From the NCBI RefSeq assembly GCF_016406085.1, contig NZ_JAEHFJ010000002.1, positions 310,001 through 374,000 of the forward strand: 64,000 nucleotides of DNA. Reading direction: 5' to 3'. Under the pieces are notes generated by a model that saw only the letters and a program-made list of their open reading frames with translations, did not search any database and was not told where the DNA came from. This DNA comes from Aureibaculum flavum. GTDB taxonomy: Bacteria > Bacteroidota > Bacteroidia > Flavobacteriales > Flavobacteriaceae. The number at the start of each line of letters is the position of its first letter. Position 1 is the stretch's first letter. Positions 8,500 to 18,796 of the stretch are shown here, in pieces. Both the position numbers and the translations under genes were made by a program.

Positions 8500-9876
8500 A
8501 TGATAAAATTTTCAAATGATTTTGTATGGGGTACCGCCACTTCTTCCTACCAAATAGAAGGTGCACATAACATTGACGGAAAAGGGCCATCAATATGGGA
8601 TGCTTTTTGCACCATCCCTAATCGTATAAAAAATGAAGATAACGCAAACCAAGCCATAGACCATTATCATAATTACAAGGAAGATGTTGCCTTATTAAAA
8701 TCTCAAGGATTTACAGCCTATCGCTTTTCCATTTCCTGGCCTAGAATTATGCCAGAAGGTAAAGGGAAAATCAATGAAGAAGGCATCCAATTTTATAATA
8801 ATTTAATTGATGAATTGTTAGCTAATGACATTACTCCTTGGGTAACCTTATATCATTGGGATTTACCGTTAGCTCTTCAAATGGAAAATGATGGATGGTT
8901 AAATCCAGATATTGCTTGCTACTTTGAAGCTTACGCAAAAGTTTGTTTTAAACGTTTTGGTGATCGTGTTAAAAACTGGATAACACTTAACGAACCATGG
9001 GTGGTTTCTATCTTAGGCTACGGTCAAGGTGTTTTTGCACCAGGCAGAGTTTCTAATTCAGAGCCCTATTTAGTGGGGCATCATTTATTATTAGCACATG
9101 CCCATGCTGTGAATTTATACAAAACGGAATTTGCACATCAAAATGGTATCATAGGAATTACAAATAATTGCGATTGGAGAGAACCACTTACAGATAAACC
9201 TGAAGACATTGAAGCTGCCCAACGTGCTCTTTTATTTTTTATCGGCTGGTTTGCAGATCCTATTTACTTAGGAGATTACCCTAAAGTAATGAAAGATAGA
9301 CTTGGAGATAGACTACCTAAATTTACAGAAGACGAAAAAAAATTGATTAAAAACTCTTCAGATTTTTTTGGACTTAATCATTACACAACAATGTACGCTG
9401 CACAAGATGATAACAAAGGCGTAAAAAGTAGCGTTTATGGCAATGGAGGTATTTCTGAAGATCAAGATGTATTGTTAACGCAAGATAGATCATGGCCTCT
9501 AACAGAATTCAATTGGGCAGTTGTGCCTTGGGGTTGTTATAAATTACTTGACTGGATTCGTAAACGATATGAAAATCCTGATATTTACATTACTGAAAAC
9601 GGATTTGCCTGTGACGATAAATTAGAAAATGGACAAGTAAATGACACAGACAGATTAGATTATTACAGACAATATCTTGAGGCTTGCCATAAGGCAATTG
9701 AAAACGGAATAAAACTAAAAGGCTATTTCGCTTGGAGTCTCTTTGATAATTTCGAATGGGCTTCCGGCTATTCTATCCGATTTGGAATAAACTATATAGA
9801 CTACAAAACCATGGAAAGAATTCCGAAGACCTCTGCTAATTGGTTTAAAGAGGTCATAAAAAATAAAGGTTGGTAA
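8500..9876 (+). CDS. GH1 beta-glucosidase (cytoplasmic)
   Basis: A 458-residue, full-length GH1 beta-glucosidase/beta-glycosidase. The N-terminal signature FVWGTATSSYQIEGA is present, the acid/base is Glu165 in TLNEPW and the nucleophile is Glu366 in ITENG. There is no signal peptide, so it acts on imported beta-glucosides or beta-mannosides in the cytoplasm. It is translated just after the SGNH esterase. It could provide the beta-mannosidase or beta-glucosidase step for oligosaccharides imported by the larger locus; the precise substrate cannot be read from sequence. Confidence 0.95.
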   Translation: MIKFSNDFVWGTATSSYQIEGAHNIDGKGPSIWDAFCTIPNRIKNEDNANQAIDHYHNYKEDVALLKSQGFTAYRFSISWPRIMPEGKGKINEEGIQFYNNLIDELLANDITPWVTLYHWDLPLALQMENDGWLNPDIACYFEAYAKVCFKRFGDRVKNWITLNEPWVVSILGYGQGVFAPGRVSNSEPYLVGHHLLLAHAHAVNLYKTEFAHQNGIIGITNNCDWREPLTDKPEDIEAAQRALLFFIGWFADPIYLGDYPKVMKDRLGDRLPKFTEDEKKLIKNSSDFFGLNHYTTMYAAQDDNKGVKSSVYGNGGISEDQDVLLTQDRSWPLTEFNWAVVPWGCYKLLDWIRKRYENPDIYITENGFACDDKLENGQVNDTDRLDYYRQYLEACHKAIENGIKLKGYFAWSLFDNFEWASGYSIRFGINYIDYKTMERIPKTSANWFKEVIKNKGW

Positions 9877-9978
9877 AACTATAAATTTGATTTTATAACA
9901 TCAGGGACATAAAATTAAAAACACCCATTATAAAACGTCTATTTCTTATTGCAAACACGTTGCGTATTCTATTTTCCT

Positions 9979-10104
9979 ATGAGCCGTAATCAAAGAATGA
10001 AAAATAATTATATACATTTATGGTGGTCAAGGTCTATTAACGTTCCTAGCTGGTCAAAAGACCGTAGACATATAGCCTTTGTCACTAATTCCGATACATT
10101 GTAA
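9979..10104 (+). pseudogene. C-terminal relic of a TolB/PD40 beta-propeller protein
   Basis: A 41-codon frame ends INVPSWSKDRRHIAFVTN, which matches the PSWSPDGKKIAFVSN repeat of TolB/PD40 propellers. The bases just before it, at 10019-10033, encode YGGQG in another frame. Removing one apparent single-base deletion after 10033 joins them into YGGQG-SINVPSWSKD, the form seen in intact family members. It is a short decayed C-terminus, with nothing convincing upstream in the 289-bp gap between GH1 and the ThuA gene. Chance similarity remains possible because the match is short. Confidence 0.4.
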
Positions 10105-10165
10105 TTCGTGTAAGGACATCTTTGATAAAAAATAAAACATTAAACTGATTCAATACTTATTTCAA

Positions 10166-10981
10166 ATGATTTTAAAAAAAAGATTTATCCAATTTATATG
10201 CATTATTTCTTTGGGCCTATTCGTTCCAATTAATAGCATTGCCCAGCAACAATTTACAGTTTTATTAATTACAGAGACCGCAGGATGGCATCATGAATCA
10301 ATTCCAAATGGAATTACAGCCATCAATGAATTGGCCGCAACACATAATTTTAAAGTAGTAAGACAACAAGAAGCCATAAAAATTACCGAAGATGGTTTAA
10401 AAAATATGGATGCCGTAATCTTTTTAAATACCACGGCAAACATTTTTGATGACAGTGAGCAAAAAGCCTTTGAAAACTTTATTAAATCTGGCAAAGGATA
10501 TGTTGGTATTCATGCGGCATCAGATACAGAATACGACTGGGAATGGTACACCCAACTTGTAGGTAGAATGTTTCATATACATCCAGTAATACAAACAGCA
10601 AAACTTAATATTATCAATCATAATTTTCCAGGTTTAGAGCATTTCCCTAATGAACTTTTATGGACGGACGAATGGTATGAGTTTGGAGAAGAAAAGGTAA
10701 GTGATTTAAATTATCTTATTACTGTAGATGAAAATTATTATTCCCCTGCAGCTACTTGGAAAAATAGAGATATGGATAAAAATGGTAACATGGTTGACCG
10801 AACTGGAAAAGGGATGGGTAATTTTCATCCAATTTCGTGGTATCATGAATTTGATGGTGGACGCTCTTTTTACACTGCTTTAGGACATATCGAAAAAGTA
10901 TATGAAAATCAATGGTTTAAAGATCATTTATATGGAGGTATCTATTATGCTGCAACTGGTAAAGGCATCAAAGATAAATAG
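10166..10981 (+). CDS. Secreted ThuA-domain protein (trehalose-utilization-like, glutamine-amidotransferase fold)
   Basis: A 271-residue protein with an N-terminal signal peptide (hydrophobic residues 8-22 ending near SIAQ) followed by one ThuA domain. Typical segments are LLITETAGWHHESI, a GKGYVGIHAASDT turn and GGRSFYTALGH near the C-terminus. ThuA proteins have a class-I amidotransferase-like fold without a proven general activity; in Bacteroidota they are exported and occur beside polysaccharide-degrading genes. A paralogue lies at 49337-50089. The gene is preceded by the TolB relic and converges with GH9. Function is unknown beyond a probable role in carbohydrate metabolism. Confidence 0.85.
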   Translation: MILKKRFIQFICIISLGLFVPINSIAQQQFTVLLITETAGWHHESIPNGITAINELAATHNFKVVRQQEAIKITEDGLKNMDAVIFLNTTANIFDDSEQKAFENFIKSGKGYVGIHAASDTEYDWEWYTQLVGRMFHIHPVIQTAKLNIINHNFPGLEHFPNELLWTDEWYEFGEEKVSDLNYLITVDENYYSPAATWKNRDMDKNGNMVDRTGKGMGNFHPISWYHEFDGGRSFYTALGHIEKVYENQWFKDHLYGGIYYAATGKGIKDK

Positions 10982-11055
10982 ATGCTTTTAAGTAATCTCA
11001 AATTGAAACCTCAACGAAGGGTTTTGTTTAGTGCTAATAAGTGTCAAAAAATTGT

Positions 11056-13191
11056 CTATTGCTTGATTACTTTTAAAAGTTGCGAACCATACACAGTTTT
11101 AATCTTTAAAAGGTAAATTCCTGGTATTACAGCAACTTCATTAATTTTACAATGAGCATCACAATTACCTGAGCTGATTGCCCTCCCTGTTACATCATAA
11201 AAAGTATAACTAAAATTGTCGCTGGCTTCAATATTTAATTCTTCACGGAAAGGATTTGGAAAATATTTTATTTTAAGCGAATTATTTTCGATTTCATTTA
11301 CTGATAAAGAACCACTTTTGGCAACAAATTGTGATAGTAAACTTATGTACGCAACTTGATAACCATTACTATTTTCGGTAACCTCCCATGAATTCATTGG
11401 CCAAGTGGTATTAAAATCATCATATGCTTTTTGCATAGGCTGCCCTTTTATTCTGCTAACTTGAGCAGTATTACATGTTTGACCACTACAGCCACCTGAA
11501 GAACAACAATTATCCCAATCATAACTAGGGTTTGGTCCACCCGTTAAAAACCCCGGAGCAGGCCCCTTTGAATCATTCTGCACATTATCCCAATCCGTTC
11601 CATCTGCAAACCATGCATGATAAAATTCATTTACACCATTATCAGCCCCGTAATCATACATATTTGAGAGATAACAAAAATTTAAAGGATTTACTCCATG
11701 AAGGTAATGTAAATAACGCTCTGCAGCCCTTAAGGCATTTTCATTATTCGTATTATCAATAGTATAACCTACATAATCTGAAAACATAAGTCCTTTTTTA
11801 GACTTTGTACCATTACTCCCCCAAACATAGTCTTCCAAATGTGCTAAGTACGGGTCTAATTCATTTGTTAAACCTCCAAAATTTCTTGAAGATTGCATGG
11901 CGTTTTTATACGTATTTTTTATCGCGTTAGCAACTGCTGAAGATACTCCCATGAGACTGGCATAATACAATAATGACTCTTGGTCTTCATGTTCAAAAGG
12001 ATACGCAAAATCCCATAATATTAAATGAATATCTTGATAATTATTCTCTACAAATGCCTTGTAAGTTGTATTATTTGTAAGATCAAATAAATAGGTTGCA
12101 GCTTTTACTTTATATGCAAATCTACCATAATCATTGGTTTCTTGTTGACCAGCACCAATGCCAACCGAATTATAAGCCGAACTATTATTTTCCCACACAA
12201 TACTCGGATTAGCATCCGCCCAATTCCAAGCGTTAGTAGCACTTTGTAAAAGGCTAGCACCATAAGTTGTCATTCCTAACTCATTAAAAACTTTAGCTCC
12301 ATAAGCAAATGCAGCAGCAGAAGCTAAGGTGCCTGATGTATTTACACCTCCATACAAACTTCGTCCTGTTGTTGAAGAGGGCGGTGAAGCTTGCGAAAGA
12401 CTAACTACACTAATCATTGAACCATTGGTTTCTTGCAATTTCAGCAAGTAATCGAGTCCCCATTTTACTTCATCAATAATATCAGGAATACCATTTCCAG
12501 AATAAGGCAAGTTATAATTATCTCCCCAAGCATCAGGATTTTTTTTATACGCTTTTAACATACTAACAACATAATTGGCCGTCCATGAGGTATACTTATT
12601 ATAATCACCCGCATCATACCATCCTCCACTTAAATCCTTTTCCGAAGCGGCATCATTAGGTGTATCAAATTTTCTACACTGCGAATCTTGTAATACTGCC
12701 AAATGACTTGCTCCATCAGACCATTTTACTCCAGCAAATTGCACTTCTTTAGCATACCCAGCTCTTTGATAAAAGAAAGTACGGAAAGCATGTTTTAAAA
12801 CCTCTTCGTAGACATTATCATTGATGACAAAATCATATGATTTTAAGCTTTTAGTAACGTCAAGTACATAATACGTACCTGGAGTTTGATATGTAGAAAA
12901 ATCAAACCACCAAGTTCTATCGCCTGAAGAAGAATCTACAGCACCTGAATTGTAGGTAACTACATTTCCAGTATAAACAGTTGTACCGCTTTCAGCGTTA
13001 ACTAATGCATATTGAAACCCTGGAGAAAATGATTCAGCAGCATCAAAACCAGTTATAGGGTCTCTAATAACTGCAATTTTCTCAGAACTAGGACGATATC
13101 CAAACTGATCAACTACAATGTATTTTGATTGTAATTGCGATTGCATCAAAAGCGGAATACTGATCAACACAACTAAAAAATAATATTTCAT
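11056..13191 (-). CDS. GH9 endo-beta-glucanase with T9SS sorting domain
   Basis: Using the ATG at 13191 the protein has 711 residues and starts with a signal peptide (MKYYFLVVLISIPLLMQSQ); the longer in-frame start at 13230 puts charged residues in front and is less likely. An N-terminal immunoglobulin-like CelD_N domain (VDQFGYRPSSEKIAVI) precedes the GH9 (alpha/alpha)6 catalytic domain, with GGWYDAGDYNKYTSW carrying the two catalytic-region Asp residues near 190. The last ~75 residues (KIKYFPNPFREELNIEAS onward) are a T9SS type A sorting domain, so the enzyme is exported to the surface or medium. It probably cleaves beta-1,4-glucan or the glucose links of glucomannan. It is the last gene of the mannan operon, 56 bp after the GH5. 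Confidence 0.93.
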   Translation of the reverse strand: MKYYFLVVLISIPLLMQSQLQSKYIVVDQFGYRPSSEKIAVIRDPITGFDAAESFSPGFQYALVNAESGTTVYTGNVVTYNSGAVDSSSGDRTWWFDFSTYQTPGTYYVLDVTKSLKSYDFVINDNVYEEVLKHAFRTFFYQRAGYAKEVQFAGVKWSDGASHLAVLQDSQCRKFDTPNDAASEKDLSGGWYDAGDYNKYTSWTANYVVSMLKAYKKNPDAWGDNYNLPYSGNGIPDIIDEVKWGLDYLLKLQETNGSMISVVSLSQASPPSSTTGRSLYGGVNTSGTLASAAAFAYGAKVFNELGMTTYGASLLQSATNAWNWADANPSIVWENNSSAYNSVGIGAGQQETNDYGRFAYKVKAATYLFDLTNNTTYKAFVENNYQDIHLILWDFAYPFEHEDQESLLYYASLMGVSSAVANAIKNTYKNAMQSSRNFGGLTNELDPYLAHLEDYVWGSNGTKSKKGLMFSDYVGYTIDNTNNENALRAAERYLHYLHGVNPLNFCYLSNMYDYGADNGVNEFYHAWFADGTDWDNVQNDSKGPAPGFLTGGPNPSYDWDNCCSSGGCSGQTCNTAQVSRIKGQPMQKAYDDFNTTWPMNSWEVTENSNGYQVAYISLLSQFVAKSGSLSVNEIENNSLKIKYFPNPFREELNIEASDNFSYTFYDVTGRAISSGNCDAHCKINEVAVIPGIYLLKIKTVYGSQLLKVIKQ

Positions 13192-13247
13192 GCTATTTTT
13201 TATTTTTATAAAATTACGAAATGAAAACAATATTTAAGAATTTAAAA

Positions 13248-14570
13248 CTATTCCATTAATTGCTTATTCGCTTTCTTAATTATATTAAGCGTTGAAGTAT
13301 CTGAAGCAAATACAGAATTTAAACCTTGAGGTTCTTGGGGTGGGTCTGCAGTAAAATCATCGCCATGCATCCATTTTCCATTATCAGGATTCGTTTTTGC
13401 ATAACCGGCAAATCCCCAAAAATTTAAACCCGCCAAAACGCCTTGCTTATTTTTACTCTCTATAATTCTATCAAAAATGGCATTATAAAAAACATTTCTA
13501 TTTTCAACGGAAGCTTCTTTTGATAAACTCTCTTTTTCGCGTGGAAAGCCAAATTCTGACATTACAATGGGTTTCTTTAGCTTTTGGGCAATTAATATAT
13601 GCTCATCCATATATGCATTTGCTTTTTCAATAGAGACTAGGGTAGATTCTTTTTCATTGTTAATGTCGTACCAACCCCAATTTTTCGGCCACATATGCAT
13701 TACTAAATAATCAATATTTTTATTGGCATGTAATCTTTCATACATCTCTATATCTTGTAAAAACCCATGTTTACCTTCCGTTCCAGTCGATATTAAATGA
13801 TTTGGATCTAACGAAGCTATTAAATCTACGGTTTCATTAAGCCATGATGCAAAAGCTTCTTCATGGTCTGGAGTCATCAATACCCTAGGCTCATTAGCAA
13901 CTTGCCAAGACATTACTGTATTATCTTCTGAGTATTTTAAACCCGTATACACATTTGTGCGTTGTATAATAAATTTTATATGGTTATAAAATGCTTCTTT
14001 ACAAGGCTTACAAGAGTGAAATTGACTGGTATACGTCATGTACTGATCCCATGAATATTGTTCTAAAAACGGATTAGGAACTTCTCCATACCCATTCCAT
14101 TGCAAATACTCAGACATACCACCAGACCAGATCCAATTATTATTTAAATACAAAACGGCGTACATCTCTCTCTTACGCATTTCTGACATTAAAAAATCCA
14201 ATCCATCAAGTAAATCTTCATTATACACACCCTGCTCTGGCTGTAAAGCTGGATGCACTCTAGAATCGCCACCATCACCTTCTGCTCCTACTAAAATACG
14301 TAGATTATCGATACCTACTGATTTCATAAGGTCTAACTCTTTGATTAATCGCTCACGATCTCCTATGTTTTTGGCAGCTATTAAAGGACCATACCAATAA
14401 TTTGTACCTACAAAATAATATGGAGCTTCACCTTTGTAAAATTTAGAATCTTTAACCGTTATTAAAGGAATGGCATTAGCATCACTATTATCATCAACAG
14501 ACTGTTTATTCTTACATGAGAACAACAGAATAACGCAAGCCATAAAATAAATTAATGTTGTTTTTTTCAT
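13248..14570 (-). CDS. GH5 endo-beta-1,4-mannanase lipoprotein (GH5_7-like)
   Basis: This 440-residue protein has a lipoprotein signal (ACVILLFSC, Cys19). The body is a GH5 TIM barrel resembling subfamily 7 mannanases: FVGTNYWYGPL near residue 53, LRILVGAEG near 90, acid/base Glu227 in QVANEPR and nucleophile Glu339 in VMSEFGFPRE. It would cut beta-1,4-mannan or glucomannan from the outer membrane or periplasmic face. It follows the epimerase with a 3-bp gap and precedes GH9 in the same operon, which supports the mannan assignment. Subfamily is judged by motif memory only. Confidence 0.92.
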   Translation of the reverse strand: MKKTTLIYFMACVILLFSCKNKQSVDDNSDANAIPLITVKDSKFYKGEAPYYFVGTNYWYGPLIAAKNIGDRERLIKELDLMKSVGIDNLRILVGAEGDGGDSRVHPALQPEQGVYNEDLLDGLDFLMSEMRKREMYAVLYLNNNWIWSGGMSEYLQWNGYGEVPNPFLEQYSWDQYMTYTSQFHSCKPCKEAFYNHIKFIIQRTNVYTGLKYSEDNTVMSWQVANEPRVLMTPDHEEAFASWLNETVDLIASLDPNHLISTGTEGKHGFLQDIEMYERLHANKNIDYLVMHMWPKNWGWYDINNEKESTLVSIEKANAYMDEHILIAQKLKKPIVMSEFGFPREKESLSKEASVENRNVFYNAIFDRIIESKNKQGVLAGLNFWGFAGYAKTNPDNGKWMHGDDFTADPPQEPQGLNSVFASDTSTLNIIKKANKQLME

Positions 14571-14573
14571 TTT

Positions 14574-15755
14574 CTAACTGTTTAAGATTATACATGCCCT
14601 TGATGTGTGGTAAGGTGCTTTCCACATACTTACTTTATCTTCCCCTCTATAAGGTTTACCGTTTTCATCTACCCGGAAAAACCATTCCCCATTTTTATGG
14701 TCTATTAGATACTTTTTTGTGAATTCCCAAATCTTTAATGAACTTTCAATGTACTTCTGATTCTTTTTTAAATTATAAGCATAATTCAACCCTACAAGTG
14801 CTTCTACTTGGGGCCACCAATGCCTATCCGTATCAATATGATTGTTATCTAAATTCTTTTCATTTATTACAGCCCCTTCACTATCTATACCCTCATTTAA
14901 AAAAGAATCAGCTATCATTATTGCTAATTTATTTGCTTTATTCAGCAATGCTTCATCTTCAACAAGCTTAGCTGCTTCTATCAATAACCAAGCTGCTTCA
15001 ATATCATGTCCATAAGAAATAGAATTGCCTAACAAATTCCATTGATCATCAAAAAACAAATCAAAATGATTATTAGAATTAAGAAATTTTTCAAAGAATA
15101 TTTCAATCAAATGTTTTAATGATGCTTTTAACTCGCTATTATCACAAATTTTTAACAAAGCGGTATATGCTTCTAAAATATGAAGGTGTGTGTTCATCGT
15201 TTTAGATGCATTCATATCCTTTTCACTCAATCTCATATCTTGTATTGGACTCCAAGTTTCATTAAATGCCTCGAAGTAGCCAAAATCCGCATCATCTTTG
15301 GCATATTTCTCTAGGAGTTCAAAAATTTCTAGTGCCCAAATTTTAGCCGCTTCATTTTCTGTAAACATATAGTATTCTGAGAGTGCATATATCGTAAAGG
15401 CTTGAGCATAAACTTGCTTTCGCTTATTTATTGGTTTCCCTTCATAGTCTAACTCCCAATAAACACCTTTATGGGTTTCATCTTTAAAATAAGTCTTTAA
15501 ATACATATAAGCTCTATCGCACCCCCCCTTGTATTCGTTTGTTTTTAAATGAATTGAAGCTGCTGAAAAAGACCAAAGAATTCGGCTATTTAAAATAATA
15601 CCTTTAGAGGCTTTTGGCACTACCCTATTGTAGTGATCAATTTTACCCAAAAAACCACCATAACTATGATCTAACGTATTAAATGACCAATAATTAAGTA
15701 CATTTATCAACTCAGCGTTCAGTTCGTTTTTAAGTTGTGAATAAGCATTAGACAT
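14574..15755 (-). CDS. AGE-family epimerase, probable cellobiose/mannobiose 2-epimerase
   Basis: This 393-residue cytoplasmic protein of the N-acylglucosamine 2-epimerase (AGE) superfamily has an (alpha/alpha)6 barrel; WSFNTLDHSYGGF at the N-terminus and DTDRHWWPQVEALVG near residue 315 (active-site His/Trp) are characteristic of cellobiose 2-epimerases. In the known mannan pathway of Bacteroides it converts mannobiose to mannosyl-glucose, the substrate of the GH130 enzyme encoded immediately before it. The ATG at 15755 begins two bases after the GH130 stop; a GTG at 15758 is an alternative start. Length is normal. Pathway role rests on neighbours plus family knowledge. Confidence 0.92.
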   Translation of the reverse strand: MSNAYSQLKNELNAELINVLNYWSFNTLDHSYGGFLGKIDHYNRVVPKASKGIILNSRILWSFSAASIHLKTNEYKGGCDRAYMYLKTYFKDETHKGVYWELDYEGKPINKRKQVYAQAFTIYALSEYYMFTENEAAKIWALEIFELLEKYAKDDADFGYFEAFNETWSPIQDMRLSEKDMNASKTMNTHLHILEAYTALLKICDNSELKASLKHLIEIFFEKFLNSNNHFDLFFDDQWNLLGNSISYGHDIEAAWLLIEAAKLVEDEALLNKANKLAIMIADSFLNEGIDSEGAVINEKNLDNNHIDTDRHWWPQVEALVGLNYAYNLKKNQKYIESSLKIWEFTKKYLIDHKNGEWFFRVDENGKPYRGEDKVSMWKAPYHTSRACIILNS

Positions 15756-15757
15756 CA

Positions 15758-16930
15758 CTATAGTTTGCTATTTTTATCTATAAGATTTAGAATTGTTTGT
15801 ACAGAATTTGCGGAAGTGAATTTATCTTCAGGAGAATGCATAACATAATCTAGTAATTTATCAATTGACGAAACCGCAACATGCATTCTAGTATCTGAAG
15901 AAGCATAATAAATATAAACAGTGCCATTATCATCTTCAATCCAACCGTTTGAAAATAAAACATTAGAAACATCGCCAATTCTCTCACCGTTTATTGGAGC
16001 CATAAAATGACCTGCAGGTTGATAGATTACTTTTGAAATATCATTTAAATCTGTCATAAACATATACAATGTATAACGCAAACCTGCTGCGGTATTTCGC
16101 ACACCATGAGCCAGATGCAGCCAACCTTCTTTGGTTTTTATTGGAGCTGGGCCTTGTCCATTTTTTAATTCAAAAACAGTATGATAAATTTTATTATTAA
16201 TTATTTTTTCATTTTCTACAACAGGGTTTGTTATATCATCGATATAACCTAACCCAATTCCACCACCACTACCAACATTTATAAACCCATCTTGCGGACG
16301 TGTATAAATAGCATATTTACCCTTTACAAATTCTGGATGCAATACTACATTTCGTTGTTGGCCAGAACTCGAAATTAAATCAGGCAAACGCTCCCAATCA
16401 ATAAGATCTTTTGTTCTAACTATCCCTGCGTTAGCTGTTGCAGAGCTTGTATCTCCCTGAGGAGCATCAGGGTCTTTACGCTCTGTACAGAACACACCAT
16501 AAATCCATCCATCTTCATGATTAATCAAACGCATATCATAAATATTGGTATCCGGATTTCCTTCAATTTCAGGAATTATGCATGGCTTATCCCAAAATTT
16601 AAAGTGATCTACACCGTTGGGACTTTCTGCAATAGCAAAAAATGATTTACGATCGTTTCCTTCTACTCTTAAGCACAACAAATACTTACCATTCCATTTT
16701 ATAGCACCAGCATTAAAAGTGCCGTTAATACCTATTCTTTCTAATTCGAATGGATTTGTTTTAGGATCAAAATCATACCTCCAATGAACAGGCGTATGAT
16801 CTGCCGTTACTACAGGAAATTTATATCGTGTATAGATTCCATTTGAATTGGAAACAGGTTTATTTTTTTTGCTAATCAATTTAGCATATCTCTTTTTTTT
16901 CTTGGCTATTGTGCCATTTATCTTGTACAT
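15758..16930 (-). CDS. GH130 4-O-beta-D-mannosyl-D-glucose phosphorylase (GH130_1-like)
   Basis: About 390 residues with the five-bladed propeller signature of GH130: [20 protein letters not shown] near residue 73 and NIYDMRL with the catalytic Asp at about 132. The [20 protein letters not shown] stretch is typical of mannosylglucose phosphorylases. It phosphorolyses Man-beta-1,4-Glc to mannose-1-phosphate and glucose in the cytoplasm; no signal peptide is present. The ATG at 16930 sits 4 bp after the symporter stop; a TTG at 16942 would overlap that gene and is less likely. Order symporter, GH130, epimerase is the classical mannobiose uptake and phosphorolysis cassette. Confidence 0.95.
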   Translation of the reverse strand: MYKINGTIAKKKKRYAKLISKKNKPVSNSNGIYTRYKFPVVTADHTPVHWRYDFDPKTNPFELERIGINGTFNAGAIKWNGKYLLCLRVEGNDRKSFFAIAESPNGVDHFKFWDKPCIIPEIEGNPDTNIYDMRLINHEDGWIYGVFCTERKDPDAPQGDTSSATANAGIVRTKDLIDWERLPDLISSSGQQRNVVLHPEFVKGKYAIYTRPQDGFINVGSGGGIGLGYIDDITNPVVENEKIINNKIYHTVFELKNGQGPAPIKTKEGWLHLAHGVRNTAAGLRYTLYMFMTDLNDISKVIYQPAGHFMAPINGERIGDVSNVLFSNGWIEDDNGTVYIYYASSDTRMHVAVSSIDKLLDYVMHSPEDKFTSANSVQTILNLIDKNSKL

Positions 16931-16934
16931 ATAA

Positions 16935-18773
16935 TTAATCAATTTTTTCTTCTAATTTATTCCACCAGAACTTCTTTAATAGCACTAAACATATTACTAA
17001 AACAATAAGAGAAATATAAATAGGCGTTTGTTGTCTAAAAATGATATACATTGGTAAAATTACCAACGTTGTCTGTGCGGTTATACCAATTAGTACATTA
17101 AACATGTCCATACCAAAACTTTCATTCTTTTTGAAATTCGGATCTTCAATTAGTAATTTATCATGTATTGGTTTCCAGAACCCCCATGGTTTAACATTTT
17201 TATAGAATTTTTTAAGAACGGCTTCGTCTGTTGGCGGAGCAGAATACGTTCCTATTACAGAACCTATTAATGATGCCAATAGCAACCAAGGAAATAGATA
17301 TAAACCTAAAACATCTGGAAACAGTTCTGGAATAACCGCTGCAGATACTAAACCAGCAACCATACCCCAAAAGAAACCTTCGCCATTAAACCTCCACCAG
17401 TGCCATTTTAAAATATTTGCTCCGACGTAACTTCCATATAAAACAGAGACTATCCATTGCAATACTGAATTTACATCCTTTGCAAATAATCCTAAAATTA
17501 TACTCACAATAACTACGATTACACCAGTTATATAGTTCATATTTCTTATCTCTTTAGGATTCGCATCTGGCTTTTTATATTTTAAGTAAATATCATTCAC
17601 TAAATATGCTTGTGCAGCATTTAAAGTGCCAGCAAATGTTGACATAAATGCAGCAATTAATCCCGCTAACAAAAGCCCCAATAAACCTACTGGTACAAAC
17701 TGCTGGATAGCCGTTGGCAGAATCAGTTCAAAATCAATTTCTCCCGCAGAATTTAATAAATCTAATTTTTCATAATAAATTAAAGCCAAGGCTGCAAAAC
17801 CTGCAATCATTAAATACCTAATTGGCATTAGAATTACAGATACAAACCCACTCATTTTAGAAGCTTCGGCCGCTGATTTTGTAGATAATATTTTCTGCAT
17901 ATCGTAATTCGGAGCTGGCCCTGCTACACTTACCAGCAATCCTTTAAAAACCATCATCATAAAGAAAATTGTAAATAATCCAAATCCGTCTTCTTTAATT
18001 TTATTATTAACCTCAGGGATTATATGCGTCCAATCCAAATTCAATTCCCATCCAAAAAACGGACTCATCCAACCATCAGGCACATTCAACGTGTTACTTC
18101 CAACGGCTTGGAACCCTAAATAACCAATAACTAGAGCGGCTACAGTCATAATTCCAAATTGAACAACATCTGCCCATACAATTCCAGACATACCTCCTAA
18201 TAATGAATAGAATACTGCAAAAAAGGTAAATATAGTACCATAAAAATGTGGTACATACTCTGGTGTAACATCAAAGGGAACATAATTACTTACCATTTCC
18301 CATGGAATAAAAATTTCAATAAACTTACCAAGTCCTATAAACCCATAGGCTAAATAACCCAAGCACATTATCAATGCAAAAATGACCACAATAACATGTG
18401 ACAATTTTGCTCCTTTTGCAAACCCAAAACGTGTACCTATCCATTCAGCACCCGTAGTTGCGTTTGAACGCCTCAACCATTTAGACAAGTATACCATCAA
18501 GAAAACCTGATTGAAAACAGGCCATAGCCATGGAATCCATGCACTTTTAATTCCGTAAACAAACATTAAAGTTACAAGCCAAATTGTGCCAGAAATATCA
18601 AACATTCCTGAGGCATTGGAAAGCCCTAGCAAATACCAAGGAATGGACTTACCTCCTAATAAATAATCATCTTTACTTCGTTGTGCTCTTTTTTTAAGCA
18701 CAAGTCCAATTATAACTATAGTAAGCAAATACAATAAAATAATTACAATATCTACTGTGTTGAGTAATTTCAT
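16935..18773 (-). CDS. Sodium:solute symporter (SSS family), probable mannobiose/mannooligosaccharide importer
   Basis: A 612-residue inner-membrane protein with about 13 hydrophobic segments. The N-terminal motif [20 protein letters not shown] is typical of the sodium:solute symporter family, and [22 protein letters not shown] near the middle is the conserved SSS core signature. It is the only sugar transporter of the mannan operon and lies between the GH26 (24 bp upstream) and GH130 genes, so it most likely imports mannobiose or mannosyl-glucose with sodium. The family also includes monosaccharide carriers, so mannose or glucose transport is possible. Confidence 0.9.
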   Translation of the reverse strand: MKLLNTVDIVIILLYLLTIVIIGLVLKKRAQRSKDDYLLGGKSIPWYLLGLSNASGMFDISGTIWLVTLMFVYGIKSAWIPWLWPVFNQVFLMVYLSKWLRRSNATTGAEWIGTRFGFAKGAKLSHVIVVIFALIMCLGYLAYGFIGLGKFIEIFIPWEMVSNYVPFDVTPEYVPHFYGTIFTFFAVFYSLLGGMSGIVWADVVQFGIMTVAALVIGYLGFQAVGSNTLNVPDGWMSPFFGWELNLDWTHIIPEVNNKIKEDGFGLFTIFFMMMVFKGLLVSVAGPAPNYDMQKILSTKSAAEASKMSGFVSVILMPIRYLMIAGFAALALIYYEKLDLLNSAGEIDFELILPTAIQQFVPVGLLGLLLAGLIAAFMSTFAGTLNAAQAYLVNDIYLKYKKPDANPKEIRNMNYITGVIVVIVSIILGLFAKDVNSVLQWIVSVLYGSYVGANILKWHWWRFNGEGFFWGMVAGLVSAAVIPELFPDVLGLYLFPWLLLASLIGSVIGTYSAPPTDEAVLKKFYKNVKPWGFWKPIHDKLLIEDPNFKKNESFGMDMFNVLIGITAQTTLVILPMYIIFRQQTPIYISLIVLVICLVLLKKFWWNKLEEKID

Positions 18774-18796
18774 AGGTTGGTTGTGGTTAACTTTAA

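Noticed and set aside
10995-11030. Possible hairpin between the convergent ThuA and GH9 genes (AAACC...GGTTT)
   Set aside because: Only about five base pairs form, with a mismatch next to the loop, too weak to call a terminator.
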